Origin: Chitinophaga niabensis
GTDB lineage: Bacteria; Bacteroidota; Bacteroidia; Chitinophagales; Chitinophagaceae
Reading direction: 5' to 3'
Assembly: GCF_039545795.1 (NCBI RefSeq)
Contig: NZ_CP154260.1
Coordinates: forward strand, 4,469,001 to 4,533,000
DNA length: 64,000 bases
Shown: positions 35,450-45,697 of the stretch, piece after piece
Position numbering within the stretch: position 1 is the stretch's first letter
Layout of the letters: the number at the start of each line of letters is the position of its first letter
Notes under the pieces: model-generated
The model's database searches: none
What the model saw: the letters and a program-made list of their open reading frames with translations, nothing else
What the model was told of the DNA's origin: nothing
Made by a program: the position numbers and the translations under genes

Positions 35450-38400
35450 ATGTACAAAAAATTCACTGAATTGTTTTTCAGGTGGGATTCCTATGTGTTT
35501 CCCAGATTATTGCTAACCATGAAACTGATCTTCATTTTCCTAACTGCCACGTTTTTGCAGGCCAGGGCCGAAAGCTTTGCGCAGAAAGTAACTGTTACGG
35601 TTAAAGATGCGCCCATAACGGAAGTGATCGCCAAACTCCGTAAGCAGACCCGTCTCGATTTTCTATATAACAACGCCACCATTAAACATGCCAAACCGAT
35701 CACGATCGAGGCAAAGGATATGGACATCCTTCATTTCCTGGACAGTTGTTTCAGGGATCAGCCATTTGAATACAAAGTAAAGAACAAGACCATCCTGATC
35801 GTTACGAAGTTTGCTGCGCCGCTACCAGTACCTGCTACTGCCAGTGTGCAGTTTCAGAAACTCACAGGTGTTGTGAAAGATACGATCACGGGAGAGGCCT
35901 TGATAGGTGTATCTGTTGGCGTGGAAGGAACCAGCCTTGGTGCCAATACAGATGAAAACGGCGCATTCACCCTGAACCTCCCGGGAACCTCTGCTGTGCT
36001 GATCGTATCGTATATCGGATATGAAACGAAAAGGATCCCCATCAATGGGCAGACCACTATCAATATCCTGCTGAAGAAAGGAAATAACAAACTGGATGAA
36101 GTGATTGTGGTAGGTTATGGTACCCGTACAAAAGGAGCCGTAACCGGCGCTATTTCAACTGTAAAATCTGAAGTGTTTGAAAACCGTCCTTTGAATAACA
36201 GCTTCGATGCCTTACAGGGAACCATTCCCGGTGTTACGATCACAAGAGCAAGCGGGCAACCCGGCAACCAGGGCTACACATTGCAAACGCGCGGTTATTC
36301 TTCCATCAATGGTAATGTACCGCTGGTAATGATAGATGGAATTCCGGGAGATCTGAGTGTGATCAATCCAAATGACATTGCTGAGATCACTGTACTGAAG
36401 GATGCAGCAGCTTCCATTTATGGAGCCAGAGCTGCAGACGGGGTTATTCTTGTAACCACTAAAAAAGGAAAGAAAGGACCACCTGAAATATTGTACACAC
36501 TCAACTTCGGGATAAAGACACCTACTTACCTTCGCAAGATCACCAACACTTTGCAGTTCGCGGAAATGATGGATGAAGGATTACGCACAGTAGGCCAGGC
36601 AGGTTTTAATCAAACTGTGTTTGATAAGATCAAAGCCGGTGCCCCACCAGACCTTACCGGAGGATGGAACTATGGCGTAACAAACTATCCCGGGTTCTAC
36701 GGTTATACTGACTGGAATAAAGAGATCTACAAGAATGGTACACAACACATTCACAACATCTCTGTATCCGGCGGTGGTGAAAATAACAGCTACCTGTTAT
36801 CCCTTGGTTATAACCGGGATAATGGTAATCTGCGTTACGGCGTAAATAACCTGGACCGTTATAACATGCGCCTCAACTATGATTTCAGGTTATTGAAAAA
36901 TGTAACGGTAGAAACAAGGACAAGTTTTGAAAACCAGGTGACCCGCGAACCGAGCAATCTCGGTAATGCATTAACCAATGTACCACGCCAGTTCCCCTAT
37001 CAGCCGGTATTCAATCCCAAAGGCCAGTTCTATGGCTACCAGGGATATGAAAACCCTGCGCAGACATTAACAGAAACCGGTAAACGGGATATCAATTACT
37101 CCAGGTTCACCACTAACCTGAAGATCGATTACCAAATCATAGAAGGGCTCAAACTTACCGGTCAGGCATCTGTGAAAATGGATTACTACAATGACAATGC
37201 AAACTACCGCACCTTCACCCGCTGGAATTATGCCGGCGATGTACAGGATGTAAGACAGAATCCTAACTCTGCTTATTTCAGCAATCGAAAAACACTGAAT
37301 AAATTATACCAATTCTATTTTGATTACAATAAAACTTTTGCAAGGCATCATGGAATTAACCTCACCGGCGGAACTTCCCTTGAACAGAATAATGCCAACG
37401 GCCAAACTACCTGGGGTTACAACTTCCTGAGTAACGACATCTTTACACTGAACCTGGCAGACCGTACTAAAACAGCCTATGCTAATTTCACAGGCAGTCT
37501 CACCAATTCAGCACTGGCCTCTTACTTCGGACGCTTAAGTTATTCCTATAAAGAAAAGATCATTTTAGACGTTACAGCACGGGCAGATGGCAGTTCCAAA
37601 TTTGCACCGGATAAAAGATGGAGTGCTGTGTTCCCTTCTGTGGCACTGGCATATAACCTCACTAATGAACGTTTCATTGAATCCCTGCAAATGTTCGATC
37701 TGCTGAAAGTAAGAGCAACATGGGGTAAAATGGGTAACCAGGAAATAGGTTCATTGGGTTTGTATGATTACATCCCGCTGGTATCCATTGGTGGCAACTA
37801 TCCAATTGGTTCACCTAATGCTGGTCTTACCGGAGCTTCTTCCAGCCCTGCTTCCGCAGACAGAACATGGGAGACTATCGAGAACAGGAACATCGGTGTA
37901 GATGTATCACTCTTACAATCCCGCCTCTCCTTCACTTTTGATTATTTTACCAAGGTAAATGATGATATGCTGGTGGGCATTGCGGTGCCTGCTACCTATG
38001 GTGGTACTGCTCCTTCTTCCAACCAGGGCCGGCTTATTACCAAAGGTTTTGAAACATCACTGACATGGAAGGATAAGATCAACGATTTCCGTTATAGCAT
38101 TAACCTGCAACTGAGCGATAGCAAAAACAAATTAGTAGAGTTGAAGAACAGTGACAACTACCAGGAAGGATTGAACTTCGTAAGGCAGGGTTATTCTATC
38201 TATTCTTATTTCGGATATGAATATGCAGGCATCATCCGCACACAGGCAGAACTGGATAAATACAAAACCCTTCAGGGGGTCCCCTCCAGGATCGCAATTG
38301 GTGATGTGATGTACAAAGACCTGGATGGTGATGGTAAGCTCACTGCATTTGGTGATAAAACAAAAGGACTGGCAGGTGATATGAAATACCTAGGTAACTT

Positions 38401-38905
38401 ATTGCCCCGTTATACTTTCTCTTCTAACATCAATGTTGGCTGGAAACAGTTTGACCTGACTGTTTTCCTGCAGGGAGTTGGTAAACGCAACATTCAATAC
38501 AGCGGTGCTATCAGTACACCCAACACCTTCTTCTGGCCTTCACTGGCATACTACTATGGTAAAACATGGAGTCCTGAAAGACCTGATGCACAGTATCCCC
38601 GTTACATTCCGGGAAACATGGGGTATGATGACCTGAAGAATTACAATTACCGTACCTCTTCTCTTGTGATGCAGAATGTTGCTTACCTGCGTTTCAAGGT
38701 GATCACACTGGGATACGATCTGCCTCAAACAGTTACTTCCAGAATCAGGATGAAGAGCGCAAGGGTATATTTCAGCGGGCAGGACCTGTTCACCATATCC
38801 AAAGGAACGCTGGGGAATAACTTCGATCCGGAAGATGGTTTCCGGAATGAGGGAACTTATCCTTTCAGCAAAATATACGCAGTAGGTCTGAATGTTAAAT
38901 TTTAA
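35450..38905 (+). CDS. SusC/RagA-family TonB-linked outer-membrane transporter with STN domain
   Basis: 1151 residues from ATG 35450; another possible start, directly at the signal peptide, is 35519. Order: signal peptide (ending near LQARAESFAQ), STN domain near 60-115 (VKDAPITEVIAKLRKQ), carboxypeptidase-like domain near 135-215 (GVVKDTITGEALIGVSV), plug with DGIPGDLSVINPNDI and YGARAADGVILVTTKKG, then a 22-strand barrel to the C-terminal aromatic-rich end. It imports glycans or other large nutrients with SusD as lid. The STN domain marks it as a transducer that talks to FecR. The substrate is unknown. Confidence 0.94.
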   Translation: MYKKFTELFFRWDSYVFPRLLLTMKLIFIFLTATFLQARAESFAQKVTVTVKDAPITEVIAKLRKQTRLDFLYNNATIKHAKPITIEAKDMDILHFLDSCFRDQPFEYKVKNKTILIVTKFAAPLPVPATASVQFQKLTGVVKDTITGEALIGVSVGVEGTSLGANTDENGAFTLNLPGTSAVLIVSYIGYETKRIPINGQTTINILLKKGNNKLDEVIVVGYGTRTKGAVTGAISTVKSEVFENRPLNNSFDALQGTIPGVTITRASGQPGNQGYTLQTRGYSSINGNVPLVMIDGIPGDLSVINPNDIAEITVLKDAAASIYGARAADGVILVTTKKGKKGPPEILYTLNFGIKTPTYLRKITNTLQFAEMMDEGLRTVGQAGFNQTVFDKIKAGAPPDLTGGWNYGVTNYPGFYGYTDWNKEIYKNGTQHIHNISVSGGGENNSYLLSLGYNRDNGNLRYGVNNLDRYNMRLNYDFRLLKNVTVETRTSFENQVTREPSNLGNALTNVPRQFPYQPVFNPKGQFYGYQGYENPAQTLTETGKRDINYSRFTTNLKIDYQIIEGLKLTGQASVKMDYYNDNANYRTFTRWNYAGDVQDVRQNPNSAYFSNRKTLNKLYQFYFDYNKTFARHHGINLTGGTSLEQNNANGQTTWGYNFLSNDIFTLNLADRTKTAYANFTGSLTNSALASYFGRLSYSYKEKIILDVTARADGSSKFAPDKRWSAVFPSVALAYNLTNERFIESLQMFDLLKVRATWGKMGNQEIGSLGLYDYIPLVSIGGNYPIGSPNAGLTGASSSPASADRTWETIENRNIGVDVSLLQSRLSFTFDYFTKVNDDMLVGIAVPATYGGTAPSSNQGRLITKGFETSLTWKDKINDFRYSINLQLSDSKNKLVELKNSDNYQEGLNFVRQGYSIYSYFGYEYAGIIRTQAELDKYKTLQGVPSRIAIGDVMYKDLDGDGKLTAFGDKTKGLAGDMKYLGNLLPRYTFSSNINVGWKQFDLTVFLQGVGKRNIQYSGAISTPNTFFWPSLAYYYGKTWSPERPDAQYPRYIPGNMGYDDLKNYNYRTSSLVMQNVAYLRFKVITLGYDLPQTVTSRIRMKSARVYFSGQDLFTISKGTLGNNFDPEDGFRNEGTYPFSKIYAVGLNVKF

Positions 38906-38916
38906 TCCACGCACAC

Positions 38917-40575
38917 ATGAAATCAAAATATCTCATCATACTATTCTTAATACTGGGTTGCAATAAAGAATTGGACCTGGTTTCGCAGGACACCATCACA
39001 GACGGCATCTTCTGGAAAACACCCAATGACTTTAAGCTGGGTGCCAACAATCTGTACAACGGTCTGGACAGGTTCGGATTTGAGGATACAGAATCCGATA
39101 TTGCTTTCAATGATCCCAACTCCGTGAGCAACGGTAACTATCAGCCAACTGAAAACAACGGTCAGTGGACGGGCAGCTATAATAACATCCGCGCAGCTAA
39201 TAATGTGATCGAAAAAGGTGCAGCCACAACAGATCCATTGATCAAACGATATGTAGCAGAAGCACGGTTCTTCAGGGCCTGGTATTATTACAAACTGCTG
39301 CGCGTGTTCGGTGGTGTACCTCTTATCACCAAAGTTTTGAACACCGGCGATAAGGAACTTTTCACAGCAAGGTCTACCCGTACGGAAACAGTAGACTTCA
39401 TTTTGAAAGACCTGGCGGATGCGGGACCTGATCTTCAACTGAGAAGTGAACTGGCAGCTGGTGACATTGGCCGTATCACCCGTGGTACTGCAGCAGCGCT
39501 TGCTGCAAGGGTGGCATTATTTGAAGGTACCTGGCAGAAGTTCCATGGAGAAGCCAATGCCAATAAATACCTTGATGCTGCCATTGCCGCCTCCACTGCT
39601 GTGATGAACAGCACGCAATATGGATTATACACAGGCAGCGGTGCACAAAGCTATCGTTACCTGTTTATTGAAGCTGGTGATGATTCTCCTGAATCTATCC
39701 TGGACCGCCGTTATGCCAGGAATATCCTGGGGCAGGATATTCCTTATGGATATGATCAGTCTGGTTACAACCCAACCCGCAAACTGGCAGACATGTACCT
39801 GGATACTACCGGCCTTCCCATTACTAACCCCGCTACTGTGTTCAAAGGCTATGCAACCTTCTCTTCCGAATTCGATGACAGGGACCCGCGTATGACCATG
39901 ACCATGATCATCCCCGGCACTTTAACTAACCGTGTATTCAATCCTATTGTAAAAGTGGCCAACTGGCCGGATAAACCACAGCGTAATTTCAATACGGGGT
40001 ACATCCTTTACAAATACATGTCTGAAGACGCTACTGCCAATAACTCCGGCCGTAACGGAGATGCGAGCCTCTTTGAATTTGACCGGCACCTGATCCGTTA
40101 TGCAGAGATCCTGCTTACTTATGCAGAGGCGATGTATGAAAAGAATGCGGCTATTTCAGATGATGATCTGGACAAGTCCATCAACATCATCCGCAACAGG
40201 GTAAACATGCCCCGGCTCACCAATGCATTTGTAAGCGGCAACGGTTTGAATATGCGGGAAGAGATCAGGCGGGAAAGAACTATTGAACTGGCGCTGGAAG
40301 GTTTCCGGTATGATGATCTGCGCCGTTGGAAAACAGCGGAAACAGAATTACCGCAAGATGTAAAAGGCATCAGGATCAAAGGAACAGACTGGCAAACGAG
40401 AGCGCCTTACAGTGACCCCGTGTATCAGAACAGAACAGATGCCAATGGTTTCCTGATCTCAGAGTCCAATAGAAAATTCGATCCACTTAAACATTACTGG
40501 CAGCCACTGCCTACAAAAGAAGTAGCATTTTATCAGGCCAGCGGTTATTCGCTGCCACAAAACCCACAATGGTAA
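38917..40575 (+). CDS. SusD/RagB-family nutrient-binding lipoprotein
   Basis: 552 residues. Lipoprotein signal with lipobox LILGC (Cys15) and mature start CNKELDL. Typical SusD features: the early WKTPNDFKLGANNLYNGLD block, TPR-like helices with ARFFRAWYYYKLLRVFGGVPLI, RGTAAALAARVALFEGTW, and the C-terminal REEIRRERTIELALEGFRYDDLRRWK motif. It caps the SusC pore on the outer surface. It begins 12 bp after susC and the next gene begins 1 bp after its stop. Confidence 0.95.
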   Translation: MKSKYLIILFLILGCNKELDLVSQDTITDGIFWKTPNDFKLGANNLYNGLDRFGFEDTESDIAFNDPNSVSNGNYQPTENNGQWTGSYNNIRAANNVIEKGAATTDPLIKRYVAEARFFRAWYYYKLLRVFGGVPLITKVLNTGDKELFTARSTRTETVDFILKDLADAGPDLQLRSELAAGDIGRITRGTAAALAARVALFEGTWQKFHGEANANKYLDAAIAASTAVMNSTQYGLYTGSGAQSYRYLFIEAGDDSPESILDRRYARNILGQDIPYGYDQSGYNPTRKLADMYLDTTGLPITNPATVFKGYATFSSEFDDRDPRMTMTMIIPGTLTNRVFNPIVKVANWPDKPQRNFNTGYILYKYMSEDATANNSGRNGDASLFEFDRHLIRYAEILLTYAEAMYEKNAAISDDDLDKSINIIRNRVNMPRLTNAFVSGNGLNMREEIRRERTIELALEGFRYDDLRRWKTAETELPQDVKGIRIKGTDWQTRAPYSDPVYQNRTDANGFLISESNRKFDPLKHYWQPLPTKEVAFYQASGYSLPQNPQW

Positions 40576-40576
40576 T

Positions 40577-42202
40577 ATGAGGAAAATCTGGATTTGCCTG
40601 ATCATGTTTCTCCCGCTTATAGGGAAAGCCGATGGCCCAAAGATCGTGAACATCGTTAATTTCATCCGCCTGCTGGAACCACGTGATGCAAAGATCACGC
40701 AGGATGTACTATATCAAACGGTGGTAAAACAGGTGGAGATTATGCAGCAGTATAAACTTGGTGGTTCATTCCTGTTGCAGTACGATGCGCTGATGGACCA
40801 GCGGTACCAAAGTTTATTAAAAAAACTGCCACGCGGTGAATATGAAATAGGCGCCTGGTGGGAACTTCCGCAACCTTTAATTGAAAAGGCCGGTTTGAAA
40901 TGGCGGGGCCGTTATCCCTGGGACTGGCATGCGGATGTTGGTTTTTCAACAGGCTATACACCTGAGGAACGCGAAAAGATCGTGGATGTGTACATGGCTG
41001 ATTTCAAAGCGATATTTGGATACTATCCCCGTTCTGTAGCTTCCTGGTTCATTGATGCGCATACATTGAATTACATGTATGATAAATACGGCATCGTGGC
41101 ATCTGCCAACTGCAAGGACCAATATGGAACTGATGGTTATACTTTATGGGGCGGTTACTGGAACCAGGCTTACTATCCCAGCAGGCTCAATTCCTACATG
41201 CCTGCACAACATGCAGCACAGCAGTTACCCGTACCTGTATTCAGGATGCTGGGCAGCGATCCCGTGCGGCAGTATGATGCCAACCTGGGTTCAAAAAGGC
41301 AGGGCGTGATCTCACTGGAGCCGGTTTATCCAAAAGCAGGAGGAGATTCCACCTGGGTATACTGGTTCATGAGGGAGTTAGTGGAAGGCGCGTCTCTTGC
41401 CTTCAATTATACACAGGCAGGACAGGAAAATTCATTCACATGGGAAGCCATGGAAAAAGGATTCCTTATACAAATGCCATTGATCGCACGTTTACGGAAT
41501 GAAGGAAAGATCAAAGTGGAAACACTGGAGGCCTCCGGTACCTGGTTTAAAAAGCAATTCAAGGTAACACCTGCCACTGCATTTACGGTGAATAACGATC
41601 TGCCTGGCAGCGATAAAAAAACGGTGTGGTACAACAGCCGTTTCTACAGGCTGAACCTCCTTTGGGAAAACGGGCAATTACGCATCAGGGATATACATCT
41701 CTTCGATGAAAAATTCCCGTCTGTTTATACCACGCAGAAAGCCACTTCCAATGAGTGCACCTTTTTCACGCTCCCTTTTGTGGATGGTTATCTATGGAGT
41801 AAAAGCGATCTTTTTGCAGGTATACGGTTTAAGGCGCTGGTGAATGGAAAAGAAGAGATCATTCAGGGTGGTGATCCTGTTGTCACTTCAGCAGGTGCAG
41901 ATAAGCTGCGTGTGTCCTGGCCTTTGCAGAGCATTCCCGGAAAACTGGAGATGGTGATCAGTGAAAAAACGATGAAGATACAGCTGAAAGGAAAAGTGAG
42001 CTGGTTCCTCGAAATGACGACAGCAGGTAATATGGCACTGCCGTACAAAAACATTAAACCAGACCGTATTGAATGTGAGTCAGAAGGCATGCCATATGTG
42101 GTGAAAGCGGTGAGTGGGAATTTTTCTACATTAGAAGGAACTGCTTTCAGAATATCTCCCCGGTCCAATGTACTAACCTTAGACCTTTCAAACGGTAATT
42201 AA
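40577..42202 (+). CDS. Secreted protein, polysaccharide-deacetylase-like (DUF3863/DUF3864 type)
   Basis: 541 residues, signal peptide at 1-18. The first 340 residues have an alternating beta/alpha pattern with GGSFLLQYDALMD, EYEIGAWWELPQP, DWHADVGFSTGYTPEEREKIVD and FGYYPRSVASWFID. That resembles a polysaccharide-deacetylase or TIM-type barrel, and the two-domain layout recalls DUF3863 plus DUF3864 (from memory). The C-terminal 180 residues look beta-rich. The start lies 1 bp after the susD stop, so it is the enzyme candidate of the locus. No catalytic residue could be assigned. Confidence 0.65.
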   Translation: MRKIWICLIMFLPLIGKADGPKIVNIVNFIRLLEPRDAKITQDVLYQTVVKQVEIMQQYKLGGSFLLQYDALMDQRYQSLLKKLPRGEYEIGAWWELPQPLIEKAGLKWRGRYPWDWHADVGFSTGYTPEEREKIVDVYMADFKAIFGYYPRSVASWFIDAHTLNYMYDKYGIVASANCKDQYGTDGYTLWGGYWNQAYYPSRLNSYMPAQHAAQQLPVPVFRMLGSDPVRQYDANLGSKRQGVISLEPVYPKAGGDSTWVYWFMRELVEGASLAFNYTQAGQENSFTWEAMEKGFLIQMPLIARLRNEGKIKVETLEASGTWFKKQFKVTPATAFTVNNDLPGSDKKTVWYNSRFYRLNLLWENGQLRIRDIHLFDEKFPSVYTTQKATSNECTFFTLPFVDGYLWSKSDLFAGIRFKALVNGKEEIIQGGDPVVTSAGADKLRVSWPLQSIPGKLEMVISEKTMKIQLKGKVSWFLEMTTAGNMALPYKNIKPDRIECESEGMPYVVKAVSGNFSTLEGTAFRISPRSNVLTLDLSNGN

Positions 42203-42205
42203 ATT

Positions 42206-42235
42206 AAAAGTCCCGGCGATACTACCGGGACTTTT
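42206..42235. terminator. Bidirectional terminator between the sus operon and the ECF sigma gene
   Basis: 11-bp stem AAAAGTCCCGG / CCGGGACTTTT with an 8-nt loop and A/T-rich flanks. Its right end touches the stop codon of the sigma gene. Confidence 0.88.
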
Positions 42236-42825
42236 TAATTAAGATGTGTATGCAGCATAACGAGCAGTAACATCATGCTCTTATCGTAGTAGAGCAGGTT
42301 ACCTCTTAGTATCCGCAGTGCTTTGCGCATATGCTGCTCTACCGTATTTTCAGAGATCCCCAGTTGCAGCGCTATCTCTTTATTAGATAAATGTTTCTGA
42401 CGGCTTAGTTTGAATACCTTTCCGCATTGCGGCGGCAGCCTTTCAATTTCAAATTCCAGCTTTTTCTCCAGGTCTCTCGTTTCTATCTGAAAATAAGGAG
42501 AGTTATCCCTTTCATCAACAAAACTGGTATTCACATGATGAAGATATTTTCTTTGCAGTACATCTCTGCGATAGGCATCGAGGATCTTATTCTTGAGGGT
42601 AACATATAAGTAAGCGAACAAGGAAGAAATACTATCCGCGGCTTCCTTATTCCTGAACAGTGTAATGAAAACTTCCTGCACAATATCCTCAGCAATATCG
42701 CGCTCCCCTACCTTCTGATAAGCAATGGACAATAACTGAACTGCGTATCTTTTATAGATCGCCTCAAATGCCAGTTCTTCCCCCTTTTGCCATAAAAGGA
42801 TCAGTTCTATATCGCTAAGTTCCAT
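42235..42825 (-). CDS. ECF RNA polymerase sigma factor (FecI-like)
   Basis: 196 residues. Region 2 has FEAIYKRYAVQLLSIAYQKVG and DIAEDIVQEVFITLF; region 4 has LPPQCGKVFKLSRQKHLSNKEIALQLGISENTVEQHMRKALRIL as a helix-turn-helix. The C-terminus ends in a hydrophobic stretch (MMLLLVMLHTHLN). It is the probable partner of the FecR at 34134. Unusually, it lies at the far end of the operon and points the opposite way, instead of directly upstream of fecR. It has its own housekeeping-type promoter. Confidence 0.92.
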   Translation of the reverse strand: MELSDIELILLWQKGEELAFEAIYKRYAVQLLSIAYQKVGERDIAEDIVQEVFITLFRNKEAADSISSLFAYLYVTLKNKILDAYRRDVLQRKYLHHVNTSFVDERDNSPYFQIETRDLEKKLEFEIERLPPQCGKVFKLSRQKHLSNKEIALQLGISENTVEQHMRKALRILRGNLLYYDKSMMLLLVMLHTHLN

Positions 42826-42865
42826 TTATGAAATAGATAAAAAGTGAATCCGGATGATGCCTAAA

Positions 42866-42897
42866 CAAATATAAAGAACATTCAGTTAATGGTCAAA
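42866..42897 (-). promoter_or_regulatory. Promoter of the ECF sigma gene
   Basis: Minus-strand TTTG (42894-42897) and TATATTTG (42866-42873), 20 bp apart, 40 bp before the start codon. Confidence 0.65.
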
Positions 42898-42967
42898 GGA
42901 ACGCTTAATACCGCGGAGCCATATTGAACAATTTTTCATTATGAACTGTTTAATCAAAAATGTTCTT

Positions 42968-43501
42968 ATGATCCGTGAACTTGCTAAATACTGGTGGCTG
43001 GTGGTCCTGCGGGGTGTACTGGCTATACTTTTTGCCGTCATGGCTTTTGTCTGGCCATCTATTACCCTTTCCATTCTCGTGGTGTTCCTGGGCGCATATT
43101 TTTTAGTGGATGGGATCTTCTCCCTCGCTCATGGATTCAGGATCCGGAAAACGGATACACATTGGTGGGTTTTGGTGCTGGAAGGCCTGCTGGGTATAGT
43201 AGCCGGCATTGTTTGTTTATCTATGCCTGGTATTACCGTTGTTTTTATGGTTGGGCTGATAGCACTCTGGTCTGTAGTGACCGGCATCCTTGAAATTATA
43301 CTGGCCGTACGCCTGCGAAAAGAAATTCAGAATGAATGGATGCTCGTGGTAGCAGGGGTTTTCTCTATCATCTTTGGGGTGTTACTCTTTATGCAACCGC
43401 TGGCCGGTGTAGTTGTTATTTCCTGGTGGCTGGGCATCTACGCATTGTTCTTTGGGATCTTTATGATCACGGTTGGTGCGCGGTTAAAGAAATTTGCGTA
43501 G
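42968..43501 (+). CDS. HdeD-family (DUF308) membrane protein
   Basis: 177 residues from ATG 42968 (MIRELAKYWWLVVLRGVL). Six membrane helices in three hairpin repeats, each with a W-x-L-V pattern (WWLVVLRG, WWVLVLEG, EWMLVVAG), typical of HdeD-like proteins linked to acid resistance in E. coli; the role here is unknown. The ORF begins nine codons upstream at 42941, but the family start favours 42968. It ends inside a hairpin that also faces the convergent peptidase gene. Confidence 0.85.
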   Translation: MIRELAKYWWLVVLRGVLAILFAVMAFVWPSITLSILVVFLGAYFLVDGIFSLAHGFRIRKTDTHWWVLVLEGLLGIVAGIVCLSMPGITVVFMVGLIALWSVVTGILEIILAVRLRKEIQNEWMLVVAGVFSIIFGVLLFMQPLAGVVVISWWLGIYALFFGIFMITVGARLKKFA

Positions 43502-43525
43502 GAATGATGCACATCCCTACGCAAA
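43493..43525. terminator. Hairpin at the hdeD/peptidase junction
   Basis: 10-bp perfect stem TTTGCGTAGG / CCTACGCAAA with a 13-nt loop, overlapping the hdeD stop codon. There is no clean T-run, so it is a weaker terminator call. Confidence 0.45.
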
Positions 43526-43532
43526 CTCAGAT

Positions 43533-45659
43533 CTATTTGTCGATTCCCTCCAGGTGCAGCAGGAAGGCGTATTGTAATGCAACGTCCTTAATGGCTTTAA
43601 ACCTTCCGGAAGCACCGCCGTGGCCGGCTTCCATATTGGTTTCCATCAGTAACAGGTTATTATCTGTTTTCAGTTCACGCAACTTGGCTACCCATTTCGC
43701 AGGTTCAAAATATTGCACCTGGGAATCATGCAGACCAGTTGTTACCAGCATATTAGGATATGCTTTCTTCTCCACGTTATCATAAGGAGAATAAGATTTC
43801 ATGTAATCATAAGAAGCTTTGTTCTTTGGATTACCCCATTCATCAAATTCACCGGTTGTTAAAGGAATGCTTTCATCCAGCATAGTGGTCACCACATCTA
43901 CGAAAGGTACTGCAGCTACGATACCATGCCAGAGATCAGGACGCATATTTACCACAGCACCCATCAGTAATCCGCCTGCGCTTCCGCCCATTGCATAGAG
44001 ATGTTCTTTGCTGGTGAACTTCTGTGCGATCAGGTATTCTGCACAATCAATGAAGTCCGTAAAAGTGTTCTTCTTTTTAAACATCTTTCCATCTTCATAC
44101 CAATACCTTCCCATTTCCTGTCCGCCTCTGATGTGCGCAATCGCATAACAGAATCCGCGGTCCAGCAGGCTGATGCGGTTGGAAGAAAATGTTGGTTCAA
44201 TAGAGTTGCCGTAAGAGCCGTAACCATATAGCAGCAAGGGTTTCTGGCCGTTCTTCTCAAACCCTTTTTTATACACCAGGGAGATGGGTACCATTGTACC
44301 ATCTGTGGCTTTCGCCATCAGTCTTTCCGTTACGTAATTCTTCGGATCATATCCACCGATCACTTCCTGTTGTTTCTTCAGCTCTTTTTCTTTTGTATCC
44401 ATGTTGTAATCAAAAGTAGAGCTGGGCGTAGTGAGGGAAGTGTATCCGTAACGCAGTATTTTAGAATCCATTTCAGGATTGGTACCACTGTAGGCTACAT
44501 ATGCCGGTTCGCCAAAATCAAGATAGTGTTCCTGTTTGGTGGTAGTGTTGATGATCCGCAGCTGGGATAATCCATTCCTGCGTTCGCTCAGTACCATATG
44601 ATCTGTAAAGAGGTCCAGCCCCTGCAGTAATACATCGCTGCGGTGAGGGATCACTTCTTTCCAGTTTTCTTTAGAAGTCTTATCCAGCGGGGATTCCATC
44701 AAACGGAAATTCTTTGCTTCCCAGTTGGTAACGATAAAGAATTTATCACCCCTGTGATCAATGTCGTACAACATATCTTTTTCACGGGGATGAAATACAT
44801 TGAATGCTCCCCCGGGTTTATCCGCATCCAGGATACGGTATTCGGAAGAAAGCGTACTGCCACTGCCGATCACGATGTACTTCTTTGATTTGGTCTTATA
44901 CACGTAGGTATTGTACGTTTCATCCTTTTCAAAGTATACTTCCATATCAGCAGCAGCTGCTGTTCCTAACAGGTGTTTTACAATCCTTTCAGAACGAAGC
45001 GTGGTGGGGTTCTTACGGGTATAGAACAATGTTTTGTTATCGTTCGCCCAGGTGGAACCACCGGTTGTTTCGGAGATCACGTCTTTCAGTAATTCGCCTG
45101 TTTCCAGGTTCTTTACATACAGGGTGTATTTTCTGCGGCTGACTGTATCCACGCCATAAGCGAGCAGCTTGTTATCAGGACTCACATTCAGCCCTGCCAC
45201 GTTGAAGAATTCATGGCCTTTTGCCATATCATTCACATTCAGCATTACTTCTTCAGGAGCGCTGCCGCTGCCTTTTTTGCGGCAGTGAATCGGATAATCC
45301 TGTCCTTCTTCAAAGCGGGTGTAATACAGGTAACCGTTTTCGAAATAGGGCACGCTTTCATCTTTTTCTTTGATGCGGCCTTTCATTTCTTCATACAGTT
45401 TTTCCCTGAATCCTTTTACGGGAGACAGCATCGTGTCCAGGTACTTATTCTCTGCTGTAAGATATGCGATCACTTTTGGGTTCTCGCGTTCATTCAGCCA
45501 GTAATAATAATCGATACGGGTATCTCCGTTGGCCGTTAATTCTTTTTTGATCTTTTCAACTGTCGGCGGCGTCACATTCATTTGCTCAATCTTTTTTTCT
45601 GTAGTGTTGCAAGCCATCATAGTGGTAATGGCAAGTAGTGGGAAAACATAATGCTTCAT
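43533..45659 (-). CDS. Oligopeptidase B-like S9 serine peptidase (lipoprotein)
   Basis: 708 residues. N-terminal lipoprotein signal with lipobox MMAC near 16, so exported. The beta-propeller part (about 60-430) gates substrate; the alpha/beta-hydrolase part has YGYGSYGNSIEPTFSSNRISLLD, the nucleophile GGSAGGLLMGAVVNMRPDLW, and the catalytic His in METNMEAGHGGASGR. These are oligopeptidase B (protease II) features: cleavage of short peptides after Arg or Lys. Bacteroidota members are often exported, unlike the cytosolic E. coli enzyme. No neighbour defines its role. Confidence 0.92.
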   Translation of the reverse strand: MKHYVFPLLAITTMMACNTTEKKIEQMNVTPPTVEKIKKELTANGDTRIDYYYWLNERENPKVIAYLTAENKYLDTMLSPVKGFREKLYEEMKGRIKEKDESVPYFENGYLYYTRFEEGQDYPIHCRKKGSGSAPEEVMLNVNDMAKGHEFFNVAGLNVSPDNKLLAYGVDTVSRRKYTLYVKNLETGELLKDVISETTGGSTWANDNKTLFYTRKNPTTLRSERIVKHLLGTAAAADMEVYFEKDETYNTYVYKTKSKKYIVIGSGSTLSSEYRILDADKPGGAFNVFHPREKDMLYDIDHRGDKFFIVTNWEAKNFRLMESPLDKTSKENWKEVIPHRSDVLLQGLDLFTDHMVLSERRNGLSQLRIINTTTKQEHYLDFGEPAYVAYSGTNPEMDSKILRYGYTSLTTPSSTFDYNMDTKEKELKKQQEVIGGYDPKNYVTERLMAKATDGTMVPISLVYKKGFEKNGQKPLLLYGYGSYGNSIEPTFSSNRISLLDRGFCYAIAHIRGGQEMGRYWYEDGKMFKKKNTFTDFIDCAEYLIAQKFTSKEHLYAMGGSAGGLLMGAVVNMRPDLWHGIVAAVPFVDVVTTMLDESIPLTTGEFDEWGNPKNKASYDYMKSYSPYDNVEKKAYPNMLVTTGLHDSQVQYFEPAKWVAKLRELKTDNNLLLMETNMEAGHGGASGRFKAIKDVALQYAFLLHLEGIDK

Positions 45660-45697
45660 AATGATACAGGTTTAGGATCACTGAATTTAACGATAAA

